Shown piece by piece: positions 42,315 to 51,940 of a DNA stretch of 60,725 nt. The position numbers and the translations under genes were made by a program. The DNA is taken from IMG/VR virus record IMGVR_UViG_3300036985_003137, positions 1 through 60,725 of that record; one strand, given 5' to 3'. The notes below the pieces were generated by a model, which was not told the DNA's origin, ran no database searches, and saw only the letters and a list, made by a program, of their open reading frames with translations. The DNA comes from a virus. Every line of letters begins with the position of its first letter. Position 1 is the first letter of the stretch.

Positions 42315-43009
42315 ATATTTATCAGCTATTTAGAGAAGCATCAAACCGAAGTATCTTAAACCGTAAAAAACTATTAGAAATTAGGGAAAAGTATTGTCCA
42401 GACATTCCCGTATCATTCTTAGAAGCACACCGAAAAATATATCACCAACAATTATACTTAAACTATTGGCATCCTGTAGATAGACACGCACCAATATCTG
42501 ATGTTGGTAGTTATATTGATGTGGCTGGAAACATTAAAGCTACAGGAACACGCCTACGTCATGGAGATGAATGGCGTACGATAAGTGTATATCCATTAAG
42601 AGATCCGGATAATAAATCTGCTTTAGCTCATAAATACCGTACAGATAGTGGATTTGCTGAAGTAATAGATATATTTTCAGATAGAACTGTACACCCTGTG
42701 TTTATAAATGAATTAACTATTCCAAAATGGGAACCAAGATCGAAAACTATTTGCATGGATAAACGTACAGACTTTACTAGAAACGTTGAAAGACTGATGA
42801 AATATAGTGTTGTGGTTCTTAGATGTAAGCCTTTAGAAGAAGAGAACCAATATCAATTATGGACATTATCCAGAAAAAATAAAGTCTTTAAGGTTCAAAT
42901 TGCGACCATCATAAATAACTCAATTGGATTAGGTAAAACCCAAAAAGGAAGTAAACGATCTGGCCTTAATAAAAATGCCAAACAGGTTACGGAAAGACTT
43001 GGGGAATGA
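42311..43009 (+). CDS. Hypothetical protein, 232 residues
   Basis: A basic protein with no recognised domain. Residues 1-60 are helical; 60-130 contain WRTISVYPLRDPDNKSALAH; the last 40 are rich in Lys, Asn and Gly. ATGA overlap with the upstream gene. It lies between MoxR and VWA genes, so a link to that module is possible but not shown. Confidence 0.65.
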   Translation: MNIYQLFREASNRSILNRKKLLEIREKYCPDIPVSFLEAHRKIYHQQLYLNYWHPVDRHAPISDVGSYIDVAGNIKATGTRLRHGDEWRTISVYPLRDPDNKSALAHKYRTDSGFAEVIDIFSDRTVHPVFINELTIPKWEPRSKTICMDKRTDFTRNVERLMKYSVVVLRCKPLEEENQYQLWTLSRKNKVFKVQIATIINNSIGLGKTQKGSKRSGLNKNAKQVTERLGE

Positions 43010-43013
43010 TGCA

Positions 43014-43220
43014 ATGTCTAGGACCTGTAATACCTGTAGTGCCATCGCAGATGTTGACATCTTTACGCTAACTAATGCGAACCGTCATATTGTTATTCCG
43101 TGCTGTGCTGTGTGCGCTATTAAACTTCACCGTAAACCAAAAAATGAAGCAAGGAATGGTTTTTATCTCCGTAGTGACATGGAGCAAGAACAAGTTCTTA
43201 GAGCTTTATTAAAATCTTAA
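43014..43220 (+). CDS. Small zinc-finger-like protein
   Basis: 68 residues from the ATG at 43014 (MSRTCNTC, GGGGA upstream); a longer frame from 42975 overlaps the previous gene and was rejected. CNTC and CCAVC form a likely four-Cys zinc site, followed by a basic helix. Probably nucleic-acid or protein binding; function unknown. Confidence 0.6.
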   Translation: MSRTCNTCSAIADVDIFTLTNANRHIVIPCCAVCAIKLHRKPKNEARNGFYLRSDMEQEQVLRALLKS

Positions 43221-43243
43221 CCTTTCAAATACTGGAAATAAAA

Positions 43244-44374
43244 ATGAGTGACAACAAACATGCAGTTACTGCAATCACCAAAGCACGTGTTCAATTGCTT
43301 TTAGACAATCCATTCTTAGGTACCCTAGCTTTAAGAGCTACATTAGTACAGGTAGCAGATGATGATCCAAGAGCTCCAGCATCAACAGATGGATCTCATG
43401 TGTACTATTCACCAACCTTTTGGTTAGACATGACTCCTAAAGAATGTATAGGTGTACTTGCCCATGAGATTGCTCACAATGCATTACTTCATAGTGCGAG
43501 ATTAAAAGGACGTGACCATGAAAAATTTAACCGAGCTGCTGATTATGCCATTAATGATTTATTAGTTAATACCTTTGGTTATTCATTACCAAAAGACTGT
43601 TTATTAGACAGACAATATTATGACCTATCAGCTGAAGAAATATATATTCGTTTAGATGATGCTGAAAAAACGAACGGTAAATCTCCTACACCTAAGTGGG
43701 GTAATGTAATGCCTACAGCTGGGAATACTCCAGCAGAACAATCAGCTAATGAACAAGCTATGGAGTTAGCAGTAAAAAGTGCTGCTCGTATAGCTAAACA
43801 GAGTGGGAAGATGCCAGGATCTCTAGCTCGTATGCTTGATTTTTTAGAGCCCAAAGTTAATTGGAAAGAAGCACTAAGAGACTTTTTAACTGCTAAGTTC
43901 TCACGAGATGACTATCGTTGGTATCCCTGTGATATGCAGTATTTGCACATGGACATCCGAATGCCTTCATTAACAGGAGAAAAGTTTGGTCCAGTAGCTA
44001 TCTGTATTGATACATCTGGTTCTATTGGTCAAAAAGAATTATCAGAGTTCTTAGCTGAAGTATCAGGCATTCTTGAAGACTGTAAACCAGAAAAAGCATT
44101 GGTAATTTACTGTGATGCGGATGTTAATCATGTTGATGAATTTACAGTAGAGGATTTACCTATTAACCCTAAAATGCATGGAGGTGGAGGAACTGACTTT
44201 AGACCTCCATTTGAGTACCTAGAACAGAAAGGTATCTATCCAGAATGTTTGATTTATCTAACAGACATGTATGGACCATTTCCTGATAAAGAACCAGCAT
44301 TCCCTGTTATATGGGCTAGAACCAGTAAATTAAATGCACCCTTTGGAACCCACATTGATTTGGAGTTTAAATAA
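43244..44374 (+). CDS. VWA-domain protein with metallopeptidase-like N-terminus, N4 gp25-like
   Basis: 376 residues. An N-terminal DUF2201-type domain has H74-E-I-A-H78, the HExxH signature of zinc peptidases. The C-terminal von Willebrand A domain has the MIDAS DxSxS as D256-T-S258-G-S260, plus YCDADV and YLTDMYG. It is the partner of the MoxR ATPase at 40865. The pair resembles RavA-ViaA or bacterial MoxR-VWA remodelling systems and is part of the N4-like core. Whether HExxH is catalytic or structural is unknown. Confidence 0.88.
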   Translation: MSDNKHAVTAITKARVQLLLDNPFLGTLALRATLVQVADDDPRAPASTDGSHVYYSPTFWLDMTPKECIGVLAHEIAHNALLHSARLKGRDHEKFNRAADYAINDLLVNTFGYSLPKDCLLDRQYYDLSAEEIYIRLDDAEKTNGKSPTPKWGNVMPTAGNTPAEQSANEQAMELAVKSAARIAKQSGKMPGSLARMLDFLEPKVNWKEALRDFLTAKFSRDDYRWYPCDMQYLHMDIRMPSLTGEKFGPVAICIDTSGSIGQKELSEFLAEVSGILEDCKPEKALVIYCDADVNHVDEFTVEDLPINPKMHGGGGTDFRPPFEYLEQKGIYPECLIYLTDMYGPFPDKEPAFPVIWARTSKLNAPFGTHIDLEFK

Positions 44375-44376
44375 CC

Positions 44377-44790
44377 ATGAGTACACGATCTAACATCGCA
44401 GTAGAACACTGCAACGGAACAGTTTCCGATATTTACTGCCACTCCTCTGGATATCTATCTGTAGTAGGGTATACACTTTTTAAATATTGGCAGTCAACAA
44501 GTAAACTACGTTCTTTAAAAGCACTTGGAGATATATCTTCACTGGGAGATAACCTTGAGGATACACAGGCATACCATCGTGATAGAGGAGATGAATTCTC
44601 TCCAGCACGAACTCATGCAACAGTTCAGGATTATATTAACAAGTCTGAGGGTTCCCTATATCGTAGTGATTGGGGATATGAGTATCTTTACCTATTTAGT
44701 CGTAAAGAAGGCTGGATGGTCAAAGTATATGATCAAGCATGGAGACCACTATATTTAGCTCTTGTTGAGGAGAGATTAACTGATGTCTAA
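44377..44790 (+). CDS. Conserved phage protein beginning STRSNIAV
   Basis: 137 residues. The start (MSTRSNIAVEHCNGTVSDIYCHSSGYLS) is characteristic of a small family found in diverse phages, with a beta-rich core. Length is usual for that family. It lies 2 bases after the VWA gene and overlaps the next by 8. Function is not known. Confidence 0.7.
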   Translation: MSTRSNIAVEHCNGTVSDIYCHSSGYLSVVGYTLFKYWQSTSKLRSLKALGDISSLGDNLEDTQAYHRDRGDEFSPARTHATVQDYINKSEGSLYRSDWGYEYLYLFSRKEGWMVKVYDQAWRPLYLALVEERLTDV

Positions 44791-45670
44791 GCATAAACGA
44801 ATAAACCCTGCATATGTAAAAGGTGTTAATAGTGAAGCATGGATCTTAGCAGGTAAGTGTAAAAGAGAGAATCTTAACTACAACGAAATGATAGTGTTAG
44901 CTAAAACGCAATCAGATGATCGTGGTCCTTTAGCACACGATACTGATGCTGCTAGACGGGAAATTGGATATCGTTCTGGACCATCTGGCTCAGACCGAAA
45001 TACTAACCTAAGAAGAAAGATAGCAGAACGCCTTCCAATTAGGGCCACATTAAAAAACCTTCCCTTTTACTTACGTCACTCATATACCCAAGTAGTCGGA
45101 TATGATTCAGGAACCACATACATTCCAAATAGATCTTATAATAATTGCCGTGATAATTATGAATATCATCCCATCGATGATATGAAAGCTACTCTTCACA
45201 GTAAGCGCACACGTCTTATGCAGTCCAGTATGGAAGGCTTAATACGATGGGTAGATACAATTGGAAGAACTAAGTGTGAATTTGTTGTAACCCCATCATT
45301 TGAAGGATTTTCCTTTAAGGTTAAAACAGGTGCTGTAGGTAATAAATTACCCACTACTAAGTATTATGACTCATTAGGAATTATAGTTAGAGCCCCTAAA
45401 GAGTTTTTTGATCAACAATTCTGGGGATTTGGAGATCATTTAGTAGTTCGTGTGTTAGATAAGTATGAGAATGATGATGGTATTACTATTCTTAAAACAC
45501 TTAGCTGTGACAGAGAAAACCTGTATGCACTAGAAAGTCCTACTATTTTAAAAGAACGATTCTATGTACACAAAGATTCTATGAGAGGCACAGGGCTAAC
45601 AGAACATGCAGCTATTAGATCACTTCAATACTATATGGGTAAAGCAGTAACATTTGCTTTAGGGGCCTAA
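44783..45670 (+). CDS. Hypothetical protein, 295 residues
   Basis: A basic, mostly soluble protein. The first 90 residues are Arg/Lys/Asn-rich with helix; the middle has a beta-rich segment (CEFVVTPSFEGFSFKVKTGAVG). No recognised motif. Overlaps the upstream gene by 8 bases. N4-like genomes have conserved unknown genes here. Confidence 0.65.
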   Translation: MSKHKRINPAYVKGVNSEAWILAGKCKRENLNYNEMIVLAKTQSDDRGPLAHDTDAARREIGYRSGPSGSDRNTNLRRKIAERLPIRATLKNLPFYLRHSYTQVVGYDSGTTYIPNRSYNNCRDNYEYHPIDDMKATLHSKRTRLMQSSMEGLIRWVDTIGRTKCEFVVTPSFEGFSFKVKTGAVGNKLPTTKYYDSLGIIVRAPKEFFDQQFWGFGDHLVVRVLDKYENDDGITILKTLSCDRENLYALESPTILKERFYVHKDSMRGTGLTEHAAIRSLQYYMGKAVTFALGA

Positions 45671-45696
45671 TATCAAAACTATAGGATATTAACACA

Positions 45697-46020
45697 ATGA
45701 CTCCATTAGAAGAATTGGAGCTACAGGCATATGAAGTAATGAATATATTAACAGGACTGCCTACAAGGGAGTCCTTAAGGGCAGCATACCTAAGGTTTAA
45801 TTTTAGTCGTGCCTTAGTTGCTGATCATTTTCAAATCACACCTCAAAGATTAAATTCCATTAAAAAGAAGTTATTAGGAGATGAGAAATTACCCTCTGGT
45901 CCTTCATATATTCGACAATGGAATGAAGTTAAATGGTATACCAAATCCTATCCTACATGGACTCATGTACCTGCAAGTGATAAACCAAGACATTTGTCTG
46001 AATACAAATATCATCAATAG
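45697..46020 (+). CDS. Small HTH-like protein
   Basis: 107 residues; the central stretch RAAYLRFNFSRALVADHFQITPQRLNSIKKKLL looks like a helix-turn-helix, then a proline/tryptophan-rich tail. Probable DNA-binding; target unknown. Confidence 0.6.
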   Translation: MTPLEELELQAYEVMNILTGLPTRESLRAAYLRFNFSRALVADHFQITPQRLNSIKKKLLGDEKLPSGPSYIRQWNEVKWYTKSYPTWTHVPASDKPRHLSEYKYHQ

Positions 46021-46028
46021 GAGAAAGA

Positions 46029-46745
46029 ATGATTGCTTATGAAGGTCCAAGTTTAATCAATGGTGACCCCATTGCACTAATTTTAACCAGTAATTCTATT
46101 AATATCAAAACAGGTACGATGATCCAATCTTGGATTATTCCTGTAAAAGACAATGTCTTGGTAAATGATGAAGCTGTATGTGGTGATTGTATAATGCGAG
46201 AAGGAGCATGCTATGTAACAAAGGTATTTGCTCCTAGTAATGTTCAAAAATCTTATAGAGCAGGCAAATACAAAGCCTTTCAATCAAGTGACCTTCGTCA
46301 TGAAATACTTCGTATTGGTAGCTGGGGAGATCCTGCAGCAGTACCTGCAGATATCTGGCTTAATTTATTACGCCGTACTCAGCTATCAGATAAGTACACA
46401 GGATACACACACCAATGGCGTACTTGTGATCCAATATTTGCTACCTTTTGTATGGCTTCAGTAGAGACACTAGAAGACGCTAAATTAGCACAATCTATGG
46501 GATATTCAACATTTAGAGTTAAAGAGGCATATGAGCCAAAACAACCTAATGAAACACTATGCCTAAACCAGACAATAGGGATTACATGTAAGCAGTGTCT
46601 ATTATGTAATACTTCATCAGGGGACATTGCTATTGATGTACATGGTACAAATCGAACAGTAAACAAATATAGAGAAATTAGATTATCTCTATCTACCACT
46701 GAGAGGACAGATGACACAAGTCATATTAACAAAGGATCAGACTGA
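46029..46745 (+). CDS. Conserved phage protein with CxxC-type clusters
   Basis: 238 residues. CGDCIMREGACYV near residue 56, an ADIWLN segment, and CKQCLLC near 195 occur in a family of phage proteins. Cys clusters suggest metal or Fe-S binding. I do not claim an enzyme activity. The 3' end overlaps the helicase gene by 35 bases. Ribosome site AGGAGAAAGA. Confidence 0.65.
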   Translation: MIAYEGPSLINGDPIALILTSNSINIKTGTMIQSWIIPVKDNVLVNDEAVCGDCIMREGACYVTKVFAPSNVQKSYRAGKYKAFQSSDLRHEILRIGSWGDPAAVPADIWLNLLRRTQLSDKYTGYTHQWRTCDPIFATFCMASVETLEDAKLAQSMGYSTFRVKEAYEPKQPNETLCLNQTIGITCKQCLLCNTSSGDIAIDVHGTNRTVNKYREIRLSLSTTERTDDTSHINKGSD

Positions 46746-47952
46746 AGCGGTGGATGCATTCCATATGTTTATGTTTGATCCAGATGAGCCAGTATTTATC
46801 CTACAAGGGTATTCTGGGACAGGTAAAAGTACTGTTATTAAAGAGATGATTAATAGTATCCCAGGTTTAACTAACTGGGCAGAAGTAGTCAATCCAGAGA
46901 TTAATGGGTATACCGTTCATTTAACAGCTACAACGAACAAAGCAGCAGAAAACTTTAGCGAAATCACTAAGAGACCTGTTAAAACAATTCATTCGTTTTT
47001 AGGTCTTTTGGTTAGAACAGATTACAAAACAGGAGTCACAACACTCGTTCCTAAAAATAACGAAGTACATGAAAACTGTTTAGTATTTATTGATGAAGCC
47101 AGCTTCATTGATTCAAAACTATTAGGGCTTATCTTCACGAAAGTCCGAAATAGCAAAGTGGTATTTATTGGTGATCCAAACCAGTTAATACAAGTTAAAT
47201 CACACAATGCCCCTGTGTTTGAAATGAATAGTCCTAGGGCATGTTTAACTAAGGTAGTTAGACAAGCTGAAGGAAATCCTATTATTGACTTATCAGCTCA
47301 GTTCTGTGAGACAGTTAATACTGGGGAATTCTTTCAGTTCAAACCAGATGGACATCACATTGTTAAACTAACACGTGAAGAATTTGACGCAAAGATCTTA
47401 GCAGAGTTTTGCCGAGATTCTTGGCGATTCACTGATTCTAAGATACTTGCATGGACCAATAAGCGAGCAATTGCTTACAACAATTTAGTGATAAACAATG
47501 TCACTGGGGATCCGAAATTCTATGCAGGCGATTATGTTATTTGTAATTCATATTTTTCAATTAATGGTAGAAGCTTTAAAACTGATGAAATGGTTTACAT
47601 CTCAAATGTTGAAGAGCAAGTTACTGACTGTGGGGTAATAGGATCTAGGTATCAGATTGATGGTCACCGAGTTTTTATGCCTACACACTTGGACGATAAA
47701 AAGAATCGAATCAAGAAAGCGAAAGACGAGGATGATATTACAACTGTTGCTTATATTGCTCAAACTTGGATAGACCTTCGTGCTGTATACGGAAGCACTG
47801 TTGCGAAGAGTCAAGGTAGCACATATGATAGTGTGTTTATTGATTTAGATGATATAGCTAAGTGTAATAATGGAAACGCTATTGCACGTATGTTATATGT
47901 GGCTGTATCCCGTGCTAGACACCATGTCTATCTTACTGGGGATTTTTGTTAA
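46711..47952 (+). CDS. DNA helicase, superfamily 1 (RecD-like), N4 gp37-like
   Basis: 413 residues. Walker A GYSGTGKS (33-40), a FIDEAS Walker B, an FIGDPNQLI motif, and a C-terminal GSTVAKSQGSTYDS and YVAVSRARH typical of RecD/Pif1-like SF1B helicases. Unwinds DNA for replication, next to the polymerase gene. GAGAGGACAG precedes the ATG. Substrate polarity (5'-3') is inferred from the subfamily. Confidence 0.88.
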   Translation: MTQVILTKDQTEAVDAFHMFMFDPDEPVFILQGYSGTGKSTVIKEMINSIPGLTNWAEVVNPEINGYTVHLTATTNKAAENFSEITKRPVKTIHSFLGLLVRTDYKTGVTTLVPKNNEVHENCLVFIDEASFIDSKLLGLIFTKVRNSKVVFIGDPNQLIQVKSHNAPVFEMNSPRACLTKVVRQAEGNPIIDLSAQFCETVNTGEFFQFKPDGHHIVKLTREEFDAKILAEFCRDSWRFTDSKILAWTNKRAIAYNNLVINNVTGDPKFYAGDYVICNSYFSINGRSFKTDEMVYISNVEEQVTDCGVIGSRYQIDGHRVFMPTHLDDKKNRIKKAKDEDDITTVAYIAQTWIDLRAVYGSTVAKSQGSTYDSVFIDLDDIAKCNNGNAIARMLYVAVSRARHHVYLTGDFC

Positions 47953-47967
47953 CTCTTAGGAAATTCT

Positions 47968-50556
47968 ATGCGTCACATCATTTTTGATGAATCATATGAA
48001 GGACCTTATCAAATTGCCCTGCTCATTAAGAGTGGGGCTTTTGTTAAGCCTGACCTCATAAAATATTATATATCCCCATTAAAATCATATGGATTGCCAG
48101 CTAATAATGTAATAGCAATGACATTAGATTATAACGAAGATGGGAAAGCACCTGCATCTTTTATTAAAGCGTATATTCAAAAACTATTACAGGCATTAGA
48201 TTCAGTAGGATCAACTACATTATATGTAGCCGATGGTAGCTACTTTAAAATCCTAGCAGGAAAACCTAAAGCGGATATACATACTGGATATATCCTACCT
48301 TGTGTTATTAAAGGCTATACTCACATGTCAGTTGTGTATGGCATCAATCACTCTGCTCTTATATATAATCCAGACCTTCACTCTAAATTAGAAGCAGGAT
48401 TAAAAGCAATTGCTGATGCAAATCAAAATTCTTATATTGAACCAGGTAGTAATATTATTCATTCTGAATATTACCCAAGTTCATTAGAAGATATTCAAAT
48501 AGCACTAAATCAACTACATCAACACCCTAGTCTTGCCTGTGATATTGAAACCTTCAGCTTGAGATTTAATGAAGCAGGTATTGGTTCTATTGCATTTGCT
48601 TGGGATGAACATAATGGTATTGCCTTTGCTGTAGATTGCTTAGATGGACAGAGATTAGATAATCCACTTATTCATAGCATGCTAAAAGAGTTCTTTGAGT
48701 CTTATCAAGGTGAACTCACATACCACAACTCTGCGTTTGATGTAAAAGTTCTTATATATATGCTGTGGATGAATAGTCTATTAGATACTGAAGGTTTATT
48801 AACTGGCTTAGATGTTATGACCAAACGTATGCACGATACAAAGATCATTGCGTATTTGGCTACAAACTCAACCGCAGGCAATCATTTAGGATTAAAGCAC
48901 CTTGCACATGAATTTGCAGGTAACTGGGCTGTAGAGGACATTAAGGACATCAGAAAGATACCTATAGATAAATTGCTTCAATATAACTTAGTAGATGCTC
49001 TATCAACAATCTTTGTTAAGAATAAGTATGAGCCAATTATGATCCAAGATAACCAGTTAGATTTATATTCTGGTTTGATGTTAGATAGTCTTAAAGTTAT
49101 TATTCAGTTAGAATTAACTGGTATGCCTATGTCAGCTAGTAAAGTGAGCAAGGCTAAAGAAAAACTTGTAGGAATACAAGAAGACCTCTTAAACCAGATT
49201 CATTCCAATACGAGTGTATTAGAGCTAAATTCATTGCTTCAAAAAAAAGCTATGGACGCTGCTAATGCAAAACTAAAAACTAAACAACACCCCCTGGAGA
49301 AATATGCTGCCATATGTTTTAACCCTAATTCTAATCAACACCTTCAAGACCTCTTATACAGCACCCTTAAATTGCCTGTTATTGATTTTACTGATTCTAA
49401 ACAGCCTGCCACTGGAGTAGGAACTGTTGAAAAATTAATTCATCATGCTATAGAGCAAAACCAGAAGGATTTACTCGAAGTATTAATCGGGTATTCTAAA
49501 GTCACAAAGATTCTTGCTGCATTTATTCCCTCATTCGAAGCTGCTATTAGTAAAGATGATTCAGATACTGTATGGCTTCATGGTTCGTTTAACCTAGGTG
49601 GCACTGTATCTGGAAGACTATCAAGTTCAAAACCAAATCTACAACAGCTTCCTGCTACATCTACATATGGTAAAACAATCAAAGAGTGTTTTGTTGCCAG
49701 AGAAGGATGGGTAATGGCAGGAGCTGACTTTAATTCCTTAGAAGATATGATCTCAGCCTTATCTACTAAAGACTCTAATAAGCTAAAAGTATACACAGAT
49801 TCTTATGATGGTCACTGTCTAAGAGCATTCTCATATTTTAGAGATAAATGTCCTGATATTATAGATACTGTTGAGTCTATCAATTCAATGAAGCAGAAGT
49901 ATCCAGAATTAAGACAAGACTCTAAAGGTCCTACCTTTGCCCTTACTTATCAAGGTACATGGCATACACTGGTTAATAACCTAGGGTTTGATCCAGATGT
50001 AGCTAAAGGCATTGAAGCTAACTACCACGAGCTATATAAAGAGTCTGATGAGTATATCCAGAGTCGTTTAGAGCAAGCCAGCAAAGATGGATATGTTGAT
50101 GTAGCCTTTGGTTTAAGAGTAAGAACACCCTTATTAGGTCAGACTATCTTTGGTGGACCTAAGATGCCTTATGAGGCTGCAGCTGAAGGACGTACTGCTG
50201 GTAATGCTATGGGACAAAGTTTTGGTCTTCTCAATAACAGAGCTGTCTGTGAGTTTATGCAGAAGGTATGGAATTCCCCTTATAGATTAAAAGTGTTACC
50301 TATTGCCCTTATTCATGATGCTATTTATTTACTTATAAAAGATGAACTTAGTGTAGTTACATGGGTTAATCAAGAATTAATTAAATGTATGCAATGGCAA
50401 GAGTTACCTGAAATCACTCATGATAGTGTTAAACTAGGGGCCGAATTGGATGTGTACTATCAGGGATGGCATCAAGCAATCACAATCCCCAATAATGCAA
50501 CAGGCCAAGAAATCAAGGGGATAGCCCGAAAGGGTAAAGCATCTTTTAATAAATGA
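47968..50556 (+). CDS. DNA polymerase, family A, with 3'-5' exonuclease
   Basis: 862 residues, essentially the length of N4 gp39. Exonuclease: ExoI DIETF (Asp192, Glu194), ExoII HNSAFD, ExoIII YNLVDA. Polymerase: motif A ADFNSLED (Asp587; usual Y replaced by F-N), motif B with KGPTFALTYQG, motif C IHDA (His783, Asp784). No 5'-3' nuclease domain. It is the replicative polymerase with the adjacent helicase. TTAGGAAATTCT before the ATG. Confidence 0.93.
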   Translation: MRHIIFDESYEGPYQIALLIKSGAFVKPDLIKYYISPLKSYGLPANNVIAMTLDYNEDGKAPASFIKAYIQKLLQALDSVGSTTLYVADGSYFKILAGKPKADIHTGYILPCVIKGYTHMSVVYGINHSALIYNPDLHSKLEAGLKAIADANQNSYIEPGSNIIHSEYYPSSLEDIQIALNQLHQHPSLACDIETFSLRFNEAGIGSIAFAWDEHNGIAFAVDCLDGQRLDNPLIHSMLKEFFESYQGELTYHNSAFDVKVLIYMLWMNSLLDTEGLLTGLDVMTKRMHDTKIIAYLATNSTAGNHLGLKHLAHEFAGNWAVEDIKDIRKIPIDKLLQYNLVDALSTIFVKNKYEPIMIQDNQLDLYSGLMLDSLKVIIQLELTGMPMSASKVSKAKEKLVGIQEDLLNQIHSNTSVLELNSLLQKKAMDAANAKLKTKQHPLEKYAAICFNPNSNQHLQDLLYSTLKLPVIDFTDSKQPATGVGTVEKLIHHAIEQNQKDLLEVLIGYSKVTKILAAFIPSFEAAISKDDSDTVWLHGSFNLGGTVSGRLSSSKPNLQQLPATSTYGKTIKECFVAREGWVMAGADFNSLEDMISALSTKDSNKLKVYTDSYDGHCLRAFSYFRDKCPDIIDTVESINSMKQKYPELRQDSKGPTFALTYQGTWHTLVNNLGFDPDVAKGIEANYHELYKESDEYIQSRLEQASKDGYVDVAFGLRVRTPLLGQTIFGGPKMPYEAAAEGRTAGNAMGQSFGLLNNRAVCEFMQKVWNSPYRLKVLPIALIHDAIYLLIKDELSVVTWVNQELIKCMQWQELPEITHDSVKLGAELDVYYQGWHQAITIPNNATGQEIKGIARKGKASFNK

Positions 50557-50563
50557 GAAGAAT

Positions 50564-50785
50564 ATGTTATACGCAGATACCTTGGATCTATCAGCTGCTC
50601 GAGCTCAAGCAGAGATTGACAGAGCAGTTGTAGAGATTCAGAAAAAAGCACAGTACAGCATTATTGGTACAGGTACATGTGAGTGTTGTAAAGCTATTGT
50701 AGAACCTGTCTGGATTAATAATCAGACAGAGAAAGTAGTAGGAAGATGGTGCTCAGTTGAGTGTAGAGACCATGTAGAAGATTAA
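50564..50785 (+). CDS. Small Cys-rich protein
   Basis: 73 residues. The first half is helical and charged. CECCKAIVEPVW and later WCSVECRD form a probable zinc ribbon. It starts 8 bases after the DNA polymerase stop, so it shares the transcript. Function unknown. Confidence 0.62.
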   Translation: MLYADTLDLSAARAQAEIDRAVVEIQKKAQYSIIGTGTCECCKAIVEPVWINNQTEKVVGRWCSVECRDHVED

Positions 50786-50803
50786 CAAATGTAGGAGATA
50801 TGT

Positions 50804-51121
50804 ATGGGTAGAATTAAACAAGCAATAATGTGGTTAGAAGAAAATGGGTATGAAGCTTCAGATGAAAACCTGAAGTTTGTTCCAATTGATACAGAGTTTA
50901 AAGCTTCTCACGATATGATTAAAACGCATAAAGTTGGAGATGATACTACTGGGGCATGGTGGACAAGATCATGGTCATATGATGCAGATACAGGCAATTG
51001 GATTGTATTAGTTAGATCTGCTTCTATGCCCTGTAGGGTTCAATTTATATCTTCAGATAAGTTTGTTGCCTTAGCCGAGTCTAAAGCTTATATCGATTAT
51101 AAATCTAAGGCACATGATTGA
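50804..51121 (+). CDS. Small hypothetical protein
   Basis: 105 residues with several Trp (GAWWTRSWSYDADTGNW) and no recognised motif. GTAGGAGATAT before the ATG is a clear ribosome site. It overlaps the SleB-like gene by 8 bases. Confidence 0.65.
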   Translation: MGRIKQAIMWLEENGYEASDENLKFVPIDTEFKASHDMIKTHKVGDDTTGAWWTRSWSYDADTGNWIVLVRSASMPCRVQFISSDKFVALAESKAYIDYKSKAHD

Positions 51122-51458
51122 GTTAGGTTGTCTTGCATTAGTTATGTACATGGAGTCTAGTATTAGTTCAGTTACAACCCAAGCATATGTTGCTAGTGTT
51201 GTTATTGAGAGAGCTAAACAAGATAAACAAACTATATGTAAGAATATTCATAGGCCAATAAGCTATTCATGGATGTTTGACGGCAAGAACACAAAAGTAG
51301 ATCAATTATTCTTACACCAAAAATTATACCCTATAGCCTTAGCTCAATTAAAAAAGCCAAGACTAGTAGGGTATTATTATTTTAACGAGTGTAGGCTTGG
51401 AAAGAGATTCAAAACCAAGAATAAAATGATTAGGTCAGATACTATGTGTTTCTACTAA
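51114..51458 (+). CDS. Cell wall hydrolase, SleB-like
   Basis: 114 residues. CLALVMYMESSISSVTTQAYVASVVIERA matches the start of the Hydrolase_2/SleB domain (the Glu of ESS is the likely catalytic acid), with a SYSWM segment in the middle and YYYFNECRLGKRF at the end. This family degrades peptidoglycan. No signal peptide is evident. It is convergent to the GH24 endolysin gene, separated by a terminator. Confidence 0.75.
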   Translation: MIELGCLALVMYMESSISSVTTQAYVASVVIERAKQDKQTICKNIHRPISYSWMFDGKNTKVDQLFLHQKLYPIALAQLKKPRLVGYYYFNECRLGKRFKTKNKMIRSDTMCFY

Positions 51459-51462
51459 ATAA

Positions 51463-51492
51463 AAGAGGCATTTAATATGCCTCTTACTTTTT
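51463..51492. terminator. Bidirectional terminator between DNA polymerase operon and lysis genes
   Basis: A perfect 9-bp stem (AAGAGGCAT / ATGCCTCTT) with loop TTAAT, followed by ACTTTTT on the plus side and ATTTA on the other. It ends the rightward replication operon at the convergent boundary. Confidence 0.82.
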
Positions 51493-51940
51493 ATGGTTTT
51501 AAAAATAATTGTGCTTCAGCGGCACGTCGTCGAGTTAAGCCAGCAAGTGAATTGCCACCCGCTTTGTCCCAGCGTAGAAATTGGTGGGATATTTCACCTT
51601 TAGATACACCTGCATTAAACAGTTTAACCAGTGTTGACGTAGCAAATCCAGTTGTACCAATGTTATAGCAAAGACAAACTAATGCGTCGAATTCGTTTTG
51701 CGTCATTGGTGGATGAATTGCTGTATTAACCGTGTGCGTAAATGTCGCTAGTGTTGCTTTTAACAGTTCATCTGCTTCCGATTCATCGCGTAGTTTGTCG
51801 CCTTCTTTAACTTTTGAACCGTTAGCGTAGCGTGTTGAACCAATGCCGATAGTCCACACACCTGCAGGGCACTTGTAAGCGTTCAACTTACAGCCTTCAA
51901 ATTCTTTAATTAACGCAATACCTTCTTTGCCTATAATCAT
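51491..51940 (-). CDS. Endolysin, GH24 lysozyme
   Basis: 149 residues. The triad E-x8-C-x5-T is Glu15, Cys24 and Thr30 (Cys in place of the T4 lysozyme Asp), followed by IGIGST. The rest (NTAIHPPMTQNEFDALVCLCYNIG, FLRWDKAGG, GLTRRRAAE) is the family core. It cuts the glycan strand of peptidoglycan. No signal or anchor sequence, so it needs a holin, probably one of the two upstream genes with which it overlaps by 4 bases. Confidence 0.93.
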   Translation of the reverse strand: MIIGKEGIALIKEFEGCKLNAYKCPAGVWTIGIGSTRYANGSKVKEGDKLRDESEADELLKATLATFTHTVNTAIHPPMTQNEFDALVCLCYNIGTTGFATSTLVKLFNAGVSKGEISHQFLRWDKAGGNSLAGLTRRRAAEAQLFLKP

